The notes beneath the pieces were generated by a model. The model saw only the letters and a list, made by a program, of their open reading frames with translations. It had not been told where the DNA came from and made no database searches. DNA of 64,000 nt from Sialis fuliginosa (lineage: Eukaryota > Arthropoda > Insecta > Megaloptera > Sialidae). The position numbers and the translations under genes are program-made. The DNA is taken from NCBI GenBank assembly GCA_961205875.1, contig OY540813.1:29173001-29237000 (forward strand), in the 5' to 3' direction. Shown here one piece after another: positions 54,830 to 64,000 of the stretch; within the stretch, counting starts at the first letter, position 1, and each line of letters opens with the position of its first letter.

Positions 54830-56790
54830 TATTACTAGCAGTGTCCGCGCGGCTTCGCTCGCATGGGCTACGGAATTATTGTTTAGGATTTTTGAAAAAT
54901 ATAATTGAATTGATTAAGTACAAACACGATTAGTTATTGATTGTGGTAATAACTGAGCAACACTTAAACTACCTAACAAAAACGAATCAGAACAAGAAGT
55001 ACAAATAAAGTGACCAGACCAGACGTCCCGGATTTGAGTAGTCTGTCCCGCATCACAAATTGTCCCGGATTAGACATTTATAACATTATATTATCATGAT
55101 TGTGTGTTTATTAAATTTTATTTAGTATAAAACCATATTATGTCTGTGGTACAGCCGTTGACACATGCACACAAAATGTATTTATATATTGTTGTTATTT
55201 GTAAAGTAACATTGTTGATTATTGAAATTATTGTATGATTTTATGATAATGATTAAATTTAAATATGAATTATAGTTTTCTAATAAAATGCAGATTTATT
55301 TATGCAGAAAAAGAGATCTTGCAAATTCAATAATGAATTACAGAAACAATTTAGTTCCCTTAAAAAAACTTTACATTTATAAATTAGTGCATATATAAAA
55401 AAAACTTGTATTATTTAAATTTAAAATTTTTATAATTTTTTTTTTTTTTTTATAAAAATTTTTTTTTCGTACGTGTGGTGGGGGGAGGGGGGGGGGGTGT
55501 ACCGCATCAGGGTTTTAGAATTCTGGTCACTTTCAGTACAAATCATTTTTGTTCTGCTTAATTTAAAAGTTAATTATTGGAAACAATATAACGAAAAGAC
55601 AACGGCCGAACCGATGAGAATCTTTCCCTCTACAACGCTCCGACGCGGCACTTATCTAGTTCGTGTGTTAATAATAATATTTTACCATATATAACTTATT
55701 TCAAGATATTTCCTAAACTATACGACCAAATTAGCTGTGAAGGGCAAATTATATCTACATCAAGTACTTATGACGATGAAATCATTTATTTTGATAATGA
55801 TTAATGTTTTTCAGGTCATAAGTCCACGTAAACAGAACTCAAACATTTTTTATTTTCTTTGTAACATAAAAGCAGTCATTATGGCTTAGATATAAAAGTT
55901 AGATATATGGTATCGCGGACTTTATTTAAGATCTTTTGATTCTACACAACTCTTTACTATATTATTTTGTTCTATATTTAAGGGTATTGCAAAAGAGCGC
56001 GTTGGCGGCAAACTTTTTTCTGACTTGATTTACTATTTTCGTCACTGCTTATTCCTTATGTTACCTAACGTAACAAAATATAGCCTATAATCTGGCCACA
56101 GAACGTATCTATGAATAAAAAAAACACGTAAATCAGATAAGTGGTTCTCGAGTTATAAGCACATTAACGGACAGACAGACAGACAAGTGTCCGGAAACAT
56201 TTCATGAGGGAGCTACAGCCCTCCAAATATTTTACCTAAAATTGGTTTTTATCTAATATTTTGAGAATCTATTTTGTACGGATGTTCCTTACTAAGGGGT
56301 GGGGGGGGGGGGGTGATTATTTTTTTATTTGAAGAAAAAAAGTTCATATAAGTAAGTGTCCTAAATGACTTTAAAAAAGAAAAGAAAAAAGTGTGTTTTT
56401 TCAGGGAAATATATAACTATATACTCAATGTTTAGGAAAACCAACTAATAAACTAAAAAACTTTTACAATTTTTTTAGCATAGATAAAATTTTTATTTAA
56501 ACATTATAAAAAAAAAATGTAAATTAAATTAAACAAATTTATTATGAATAATGTACCGCCACTGTTTTCTAAAGTAGAAACATGTTCTATATGAATCGTG
56601 TCACATGCAGTTTTATAATTAGTTATAACAATAAAATACGGGGATTTCTCGAACGTAAAATAAAAAACAAAACAGTAATAAAAGTAATTCAATATTTGTT
56701 TAATTATTATTTATTATCTACACTACACATTATATTTAAAAAATATTTCTTATTATAAGTTTCATTTATAAAGTTAATATTTACGTTTTA
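54830..56790. other. spacer with repeat traces, no gene recognised
   Basis: ACTAGCAGTGTCCGCGCGGC followed by TTCGCTCGCATGGG at 54834 is the start motif of a repeat common in insects; a likely end of the same family (CCACGCGGATGAAGTCGCGC) lies at 31709. G-runs occur near 55475 and 56297. Nothing here looks like an exon. Confidence 0.5.
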
Positions 56791-56794
56791 CGTT

Positions 56795-57118
56795 TATGTA
56801 TTATAAAGGACCTAACAAAATTTGTTAGCTAGCAATTACATTCATATGGGGTATTAATACTGTACTAGTATCTATGGATTAGTTATGGAATTTAGAGCAG
56901 TGACACTTCAATTAATTGTAACACAGTTGGCATCTTTGACCGTACAAAATAATTTTCATAACACTGTTTTAATACCGTTTGTATTTACCTTCAACGCGTG
57001 CGCGAAACTTGTCAAAGTCATCAACAAACTCCAAAAGAACTGTCATATATGTTTGATACCTCAGTTGAAAGTGTTTGTTAGCTAACAAATTTGTTAGGTC
57101 CTTTATGATACCGGACAT
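56795..57118. mobile_element. short MITE, about 320 bp
   Basis: ATTATAAAGGACCTAACAAA at the left is mirrored by TTTGTTAGGTCCTTTATGAT at the right. TTAGCTAGCAA and TTAGCTAACAAA lie just inside. The right end ATACCGGACAT resembles the CCGGTATTATAAAG end at 39641. Confidence 0.72.
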
Positions 57119-58860
57119 TAAAGAACCGAATATATTTCTTAACAATAAGTAGTGTATTTTATTTTAAAATATATTGTAAATTGTGCATATGTATGAAATA
57201 GTTTAATAGGTACTGGTTTCTTTTATTTTTCCAAAATGACGCTGAAAAAAACGTTGAAAATAATATTTATCTATTCAAAACAAAAATTTCCCGCCATTAC
57301 ACTTATTCAAAGTCGTATCATGCGTGACGTCAGAGCTCAGTAAACAAATTAATTGAGTATATAGTATATAGTAATGTAACGAATATTCGCATATTTATAA
57401 CATTCGCAAGAAAAAGTGCGAATATTACTTGTTTTTGTAATAATAAAAAAAAATATTTTTTTATCTTTTATATTAAATAATTATTTTTAAGAACCTAGGA
57501 ACAGTCAAATTTATTTTTACTTCCATGTTCTGAAAGAAATGGAAATATTGTAATATCGTCGAAAAATCGTGTACGAGATAAGAGCAGATTCTAATTGTAC
57601 TAACTTTAAAACGTAAAGAAAAGTTGGCGGCTGTGCGTGTTTGTGTCTGGAGGTAGAATTTTCTTTCGTTCACAATACTACTGTAAACATGCACCGATTT
57701 TAATTATTTTTGGGGAAATGTTTGTCTCAGTGAGTACTCTAAACTCTAGACCTATTGATTTTGATACTAATCGGATTGGGGTCTTTTGAATTATTTACAA
57801 AAAAAGTTTTTTTTTATAAAATTAAAGCAAATTAAATAATACAATACGTTTTGGGGGGTGGGTTGTATGGATCATGCCCCAACTACCAAAAAAAAGTTAT
57901 AAAATTAAAGCAAATTAAATAATGCAATATTTTTTTAAAATTTTAAAATTAAAGTTTTTTAATAATTGAGGTACCGGCGATAACCATATGTGCTGAATAT
58001 GCCTCTGAAATTTCAGATCTATTGGACAAATGGTTTTTGCGCAATCACCTGCACCAGATGTAAAAATATCGTTTTGAAAAAATACTTTTAAGTTCTTGTT
58101 AATACAAACTTTTGGAAATCAAAGACTTACGGCTAATCAGCGATTCCAGGACCATATAGATTTTCTTCTGCTTCTTTGTAAAACTCGTCAGCAACTGATC
58201 TAGCCTACCTGTGAGCTGTTCGGGTTTCTTTTTTAAAAATAAAAAAAGTGAATTTTTCTGTTCCGAAGAAGTAGAATAGCCCCTTAAAGAAGAAATTTTG
58301 AAATATTTTTTAAAGAAAATATTTCTGCAAATTTTGATAAAAAGCAGGCCTCCGTTTCTTTATTTGTCTTGATGTTATTCAATATTAACTAAATTAAGAT
58401 TCAAACGGCTGTAAAATATTTTCCACAAGGCCTATGGATAGGAACTTTTTTATTTATACCATCGCACTCCGAATTTGTTTAATTTGAAAACCTTCGTTGT
58501 ACTAATTATCATTACAAATTCACACGGTCATATTTTTAAAACGGTTGCTCTTTTAAAAAAATCCGTTTGTCCTTTTTTATTATTCATTTTGTAAAGTACA
58601 ATTTTGATAAGAAATATTTTTATCATAAAGTCAATATTATACCCGTCGTAGTATCTACAAATGGCCTTGTTACCAATGAATGGTCTTTGACAATATATAA
58701 ACTCTGTTTACAAGAGTGGCAGATGCGCACAATGCAGAAAGCTACAATTTTAAGAACAACAGGGATCGTGCGCAATGTTCTCAGCCTATAATGAAGCCAC
58801 TGTATCTTCCAACCATAACCATCAGTCGCATTTTACCATTTCACACGATGATGCAACATA
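57119..58860. other. spacer with no recognised gene
   Basis: Contains a small direct repeat (ATAAAATTAAAGCAAATTAA near 57816 and 57898). No exon, RNA gene or terminal repeat was found. Confidence 0.5.
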
Positions 58861-60379
58861 TACAGGGTGGGGCAATAGTGTGAGAAAGTTCAATAGCTCG
58901 TAGACCACAACAAATAAAAAAATATTTCTAATGCAGATTTAAACTGTGGGTAAATGCACATACATAGAAATTATTTTTAAATATACAGGGTGCTACAAAA
59001 AAGTGTAGCACGCTTAAGGTAATTTTTTTTAAATGGAATGCCCTGAATATTTTTACATATTTAACACTTCTCTTGAGATGTTTATTCATATCTAAAATAT
59101 TAGCCCCAACTGATGTCCGGTTTAGACGTAATAATATTTTTTTCAAAAAAATTGACTTTTACATTACTTCACTTAAAAATTCATCACTTTCGCAGCCGCA
59201 GCTTTGAAGACGAAATTAAATATGGACCTTATTGTAGGAGATTGGTGGGTGCTTTTGTTTAAATATCTTAGAGCCACAATGTACAGGGTGTTCAAAATTA
59301 ATTTTCAAATTTTGAGAACTTCAAAGTTATTTATCTCAACTATTTCAAATGGAACATCCTATATATTTTTTAATATTGTTATGTAGAGTTACTAAATGAA
59401 CATTTTTTGTATGTACATCCTTATGGCTATTTGTAACCATTTTTGATTTATTAAGCAAAAAGTACAAAATTCAACAATATTTACTAAAAAAAATTATAAT
59501 TTTTTCAAACAAAATAGAATACCGTGTACAGGTTGTTCACGTTTCCCATAAAAACGGCATGAATTTTTTTCAGCTAGCAAACAGATGATTTATTATTTTA
59601 TTGAACACAAACAACCAAAATAATCTACGATCATATAAATTCACTAATACGCAGTGTGAAATCGAGACAGAAACATAAAATGCTGTTTTTATGGGCAACG
59701 TGAACACCCTGTACACGGTGTTCTATTTTGTTTGAAAAAATAATAATTTTTTTTAGTAAATATTGTTGAATTTTGTACTTTTTGCTTAATAAATCAAAAA
59801 TGGTTACAAATAGCCATAAGGATGTTACATACAAAAATGTTCGTTTAGTAACTCTACATAACAATATTAAAAAATATATAGGGTGTTCCATTTGAAATAG
59901 TTGAGATAAATAACATTGAAGTTCTCAAAATTTGAAAATTAATTTTGAACACCCTGTACATTGTGGCTCTAAGATATTTAAACAAAAGCACCCACCAACC
60001 TCTTACAATAAGGTCCATATTTAATTTCGTCTTCAAAGCTGCGGCCGCGGAAGTGGTGAATTTTTAAGTGAAGTAATATAAAAGTCATTTTTTTTGAAAA
60101 AAATATTATTACGTCTAAACCGGACATCAGTTGGGGCTAATATTTTAGATATGAATAAACATCTCAAGAGAAGTGTTAAATATGTAAAAATATTCAGGGC
60201 ATTCCATTTAAAAAAAAATACCTTAAGCGTGCCACACTTTTTTGTAGCACTCTGTATATTTGAAAATAATTTCTATGTATGTGCATTTACCCACAGTTTA
60301 CATCTGCATTAGAAATATTTTTTTATTTGTTGTGGTCTACGAGCTATCGAACTTTCTCACACCATTGCCCCACCCTGTA
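58861..60379. mobile_element. ACAGGGTG palindrome, unit 1
   Basis: TACAGGGTGGGGCAATAGTG at the left is mirrored by CCATTGCCCCACCCTGTA at the right. The whole 1.5 kb is one palindrome with arms of about 740 bases and a short centre near 59600. Internal ACAGGGTG(C/T)T motifs at about 58984 and 59284 occur again inverted, splitting each arm into modules. Small frames of 60-86 codons inside are mirrored arm sequence and not genes. Confidence 0.88.
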
Positions 60380-60385
60380 TATATA

Positions 60386-61902
60386 TACAGGGTGGGGCAA
60401 TAGTGTGTGGAAGTTCGATAGCTCGTAGACCATAAAAGATAAAAAAATCTTTCTAATGCAGATGTAAACTATGAGTAAATGCACATACATAGAAATTATT
60501 TTCAAATATACAGGGTGCTACAAAAAAGTGTGGCATGCTTAAGGTAATTTTTTTTAAATGGAATGCCCCGAATATTTTTGCATATTTAACACTTCTCTTG
60601 GGATGTTTATTCATATCGAAAATATTAGCCCCATCTGATGTCCGGTTTAACCGTAATAGTATTTTTTTCAAAAAAATTGATGTTTACATTACTCCACTTA
60701 AAAATTCACCACTTCCGCGTCAGCATCTTTGAAGACGAAATTAAATATGGACCTTATTGTAGGAGGTTGGTGGGTGCTTTTGTTAAAATATCTTAGAGCC
60801 GCCATGTACAGGGTGTTTAAAATTAATTTTCAAATTTTGAGAACTTCAAAGTTATTTTTCTCAACTATTTCAAATGGAACACCCTATATATTTTTTAACG
60901 ATGTTATGTAGAATTACATTTCAAACATTTTTTGTTGTACATCCTTATGGTTATTTGTAACCATTTTTGATTTATTGAGCAAAAAGTACAAAAATCAACA
61001 ATATTTACTAAAAAAATGAATTTTTTTTTAAATAAAATAAAACACCATGTAAAGGAAGTTCATGTTGCCCATTAAAACAGCATGAATTTTTTTCAGTTAG
61101 CAAACAAATGCTTTATTATTTTATCAAACACAAATAACCAAAATAATTTACAACCATATAAATTCACTAATACGCAGTGTGAAACCGCGACAGAAACATA
61201 AAATGCTGTTTTTATGGGCAACATGAACACTCTGTACATGTTGTTTTATTTTATTTGAAAAAAAAATCATTTTTTTAAGTAAATATTGTTGAATTTTGTT
61301 CTTTTTACTCAATAAATCAAAAATGGTAAGAAATAACCATAAAGATGTATAAACAAAAAATGTTCGTTATGTAATTTTACATAACATCGTTAAAAAATAT
61401 ATAGGGTGTTCCATTTGAAATAGTTGAGAAAAATAACTTTGAAGTTCTCAAAATTTGAAAATTAATTTTGAACAGCCTGTACATGGTGGCTCTAAGATAT
61501 TTTAACAAAAGCACCCACCAACCTCCTACAATAAGGTCCATATTTAATTTCGTCTTTAAAGATGCTGACGCGGAAGTGGTGAATTTTTAAGTGGAGTAAT
61601 GTAAACATCAATTTTTTTGAAAAAAATACTATTACGTCTAAACCGGACATCAGATGGGGCTAATATTTTTGATATGAATAAACATCCCAAGAGAAGTGTT
61701 AAATATCCAAAAATATTCGGGGCATTCCATTTAAAAAAAATTACCTTAAGCGTGCCACACTTTTTTGTAGCACCCTGTATATTTGAAAATAATTTCTATG
61801 TATGCGCATTTACCCACAGTTTACATCTGTATTAGAAAGATTTTTTTATCTGTTATGGTCTATGAGTTATCGAACTTCCACACACTATTGCCCCACCCTG
61901 TA
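60386..61902. mobile_element. ACAGGGTG palindrome, unit 2
   Basis: Same structure, length and module order as unit 1, separated from it by six bases (TATATA). It is more diverged between arms and from unit 1 at many single positions, so neither unit is a fresh copy of the other. Beyond it, 61903-62345 shows nothing recognisable. Confidence 0.88.
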
Positions 61903-62345
61903 TATCTTGTCAGGTCTTAATGACCGGTATATAAGTTAAAAAATGTTAAAAAATAATAATCTTTTTTCAATAAAACCTTGTAGGTACAGGCACTGAATGT
62001 GTTAATAAGCATAATATTATATATTCTACATAAGTTTATTTACTATATATTATATTCACCTATCCTCTACATTTCATTGATTGAATTTTAATTCTTTAAT
62101 TGATGTATATATTTTTTATTTCTGGATGAATGATATATAGTATGATATAATTACTACTAACAATAAGTGTAAATACACATCTAAAATTATATTAAAATAT
62201 ATTTTATTATATTTAGGTTTTGTCCAAGACTGTTTCGGTGTGATCTTATTAGACTCCTGATGAGGTTTTCTTGTGAAGTCAAAATACGAATATTTTATTG
62301 TGGTTAAAGTAAATTTTATTTTTTATTATACAAGTATTTATGATA

Positions 62346-62497
62346 TTAAGGTTCGATTACTTCCAATTCACACATGGCAAGAGAAATCGTTTAGATCTTG
62401 GGTGTACATATACATAGCACCACAGTTTTCCGAACCTCCGTTATCTGGTTGTCCATAGGGCGCCAATTTGTATAGCCACTGGCGTTCACCGAACCAC
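62346..62497 (-). pseudogene. C-type lectin H, damaged last exon
   Basis: A normal acceptor (TAG before GTGGTTCGG) and the family opening GGSVNASGYTNWRP are readable, followed in a shifted frame by GQPDNGGSENCG, then LNDFSCH, then a stop where VPANFI should follow, and CELEVIEP in another frame. One single-base loss after WRP and a small deletion before the last cysteine would account for this. Upstream exons of this gene are not visible in the remaining 1.5 kb and would lie beyond the window. It keeps the QPD motif. The damage could also be a sequencing error. Confidence 0.78.
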
Positions 62498-62695
62498 CTA
62501 AAAATTAACCAGAAAAATGTAGGTACTTCTTATTTGGTAAGTAAAAAAAGTAAAATCATTGTATCATTATACAAGATGATTTACAACGAATGTAAAAACA
62601 TTAAACAGTACCTACAAGTATCCAGAAAGTATTAATCAGTGTTATAATTTCTAGTACCAACCAATAATTATATAGATCCGGGGCGTTACATTTTA

Positions 62696-63486
62696 CAGTA
62701 TGATTTCATACTTATGAAACGTGATTTCACATTTCCGAAAACATATTTCACACAAATGAAATATAATATAATATTAATGAAAACTGATTTCGCACAAATG
62801 AAATATAATTTCACATTAAAGAAAACTGATTACACACAAATGAAAACAGAATTCACATATAGGAAAATGAAATTTTCAAGTGTAAAATTAATTTCAACAA
62901 AAGAATATATGTTTAAAGATTTTTTATTCTTTATTATATTTACCCTAGGGTTCTTCAAAGGGGTTACCAAAACCCCACATTTAATACGTTTTTTCTTGCG
63001 CAATTATGCAGCATAATATCGTTCGTTAGCACATGTATAGTTCAATATGCCATGCATACTGCCCTGATATGTCGTTTTACTAACAATTTAAAAGAACTCT
63101 ACATAAAAACAATATTGCTAACGTGACAATTCAAAAGATTTCACAACATCTTGGATATGAAAACCATGTCAAACGATATTATGCTGCATCATTGCACCAG
63201 TAATACCTTATTGAAATGTGATATAATTAATATGTATATTTAATATTATAAGGAATAAAAAATCATTAAATCTGTATTGGTTTATTGATAGTAGTTTCAC
63301 ACCTGATAATTTAATTTTCCTAGATGTGAATTCTGTTTTCATTTGTGTAAAATCAGTTTTATTTAATGTGAAATTATATTTCATTTGTGAGGAATCAGTT
63401 TTCGTTAATGTGATTTTATATTTCATTATTGTAAAATCTGTTTTCGTTAATGTGAAATTATGTTTCATAAGTGCGTATTCATACTG
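62696..63486. mobile_element. foldback element with ~33-bp subrepeats
   Basis: The ends CAGTATGA are inverted and flanked by TA (62694-62695, 63487-63488). The arms carry tandem units such as TTCACACAAATGAAATATAA and TTTCACATTAAAGAAAACTG. A second inverted pair inside (TTATGCAGCATAATATCGTT and its mirror near 63175) surrounds the centre. The frame with repeated FTQMK is translated subrepeat. TA flanks suggest a pogo/mariner-type enzyme. Confidence 0.8.
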
Positions 63487-64000
63487 TAAAAGGTATATAA
63501 TTTACGGTTTCAATATTTTATTTTATTAATTAAGGTTACTACAAATTCTGCAGTGCTTTCTTTTATATCGATATTTTTCATAAACGGGTGATCCTATGAC
63601 AAATTATGTATGTTTTTGTGAAATTTTATATCGAATACCTAATCTTATATTAGTGCTCAACTCAAGAAAAAATCAAGAATAAAAAATAATTTTGTATTAT
63701 AAAAATAGTTTCACCATTTAAAATTATTAGTTAAGTTATATGAATGTATAAATAAAACAATATTTTAAGTGTTAGTTTCAGGCATTCTGATACACCCGAT
63801 ATTAAAAAAATCCTTATAAAACATAATTTGTTCGTTTGTGACCGCAGACCGCAGGTTGGCCAGCCCTGTTTTATAACATATATTTTTTTCACAGTGAAAA
63901 AAAGCCATGCGGTAAGAGGTAAAAATCAAATTATAATATTTTATTTTATAAAAGATATTGTTTATAAATTTTCAAAATTTAATCGGTTTAGAAGACAGGC
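63487..64000. other. right edge of window, no gene recognised
   Basis: AT-rich. GACCGCAGGTTGGCCAGCCC at about 63847 resembles a hAT-type terminus; no partner is visible. A similar GGGCCGCGGGTTGGACAAGC lies at 51053. Confidence 0.45.

Noticed and set aside
58928-61835. Series of 60-86 codon ORFs repeated on both strands
   Set aside because: All are mirrored arm sequence of the two ACAGGGTG palindromes.

Overview
This window is AT-rich animal DNA, most likely from an insect. It holds spliced genes with GT/AG introns and secreted C-type lectins of the hemolymph LPS-binding-protein / immulectin kind, buried in Penelope-like, mariner/pogo, hAT, Harbinger-type and foldback elements. I cannot name the species or order from sequence alone. 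There is no sign of a bacterial or viral chromosome.

Host genes. All recognisable host genes are single-domain C-type lectins on the minus strand, lying head-to-tail: A (8771-10711), B (11709-15266), C (17383-19566), D (24816-26557), E (28186-32630), F (36927-40270), G (43333-54553), plus a damaged last exon H (62346-62497). Genes A-G share one plan of four coding exons with intron phases 0, 1, 1: a signal-peptide exon, a short linker exon, an exon with the first two thirds of the lectin domain (FRDDY...YPG.G.YKYH...YICE.EGAHLA), and a last exon with the sugar/calcium segment (QPD...NCG...LNDFPC...NFICEKEL). The exon sums all keep frame, giving about 191, 198, 204, 203, 201, 242 and 228 residues. 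C, D and E are close relatives. F and G form a second subgroup with a long first exon. B has lost the QPD motif, and F has extra cysteines. By family these would be secreted pattern-recognition proteins of hemolymph; that role is inferred.

Mobile DNA by region. 1-4490: a Penelope-like element (reverse transcriptase plus GIY-YIG nuclease) with two ~426-bp pLTRs, each with a possible hammerhead ribozyme, and an inverted partial copy at its left end. 6.0-8.8 kb: a decayed mariner and two inverted-repeat elements, the second abutting the end of gene A. 10.8-13.5 kb: two hAT-type elements with clean 8-bp target duplications, and a foldback element inserted at the TA centre of another palindrome. 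20.2-24.7 kb: a 4.1-kb FoldBack-like element with 15-mer minisatellite arms and ~408-bp inner repeats. 34.5-36.0 kb: a near-perfect palindrome carrying the same 77-residue ORF in both arms. 43.9-47.0 kb: a pogo-like transposon nested in a hAT element inside the last intron of gene G. 58.9-61.9 kb: two adjacent 1.5-kb palindromes built of ACAGGGTG modules. 62.7-63.5 kb: one more foldback.

The picture is a tandemly duplicated immune-lectin array whose introns and spacers are filled by TA-targeting and 8-bp-targeting DNA elements. Gene C spans 2.2 kb and gene G 11.2 kb for nearly the same protein, and the difference is largely element insertion. All boundaries were read by eye.
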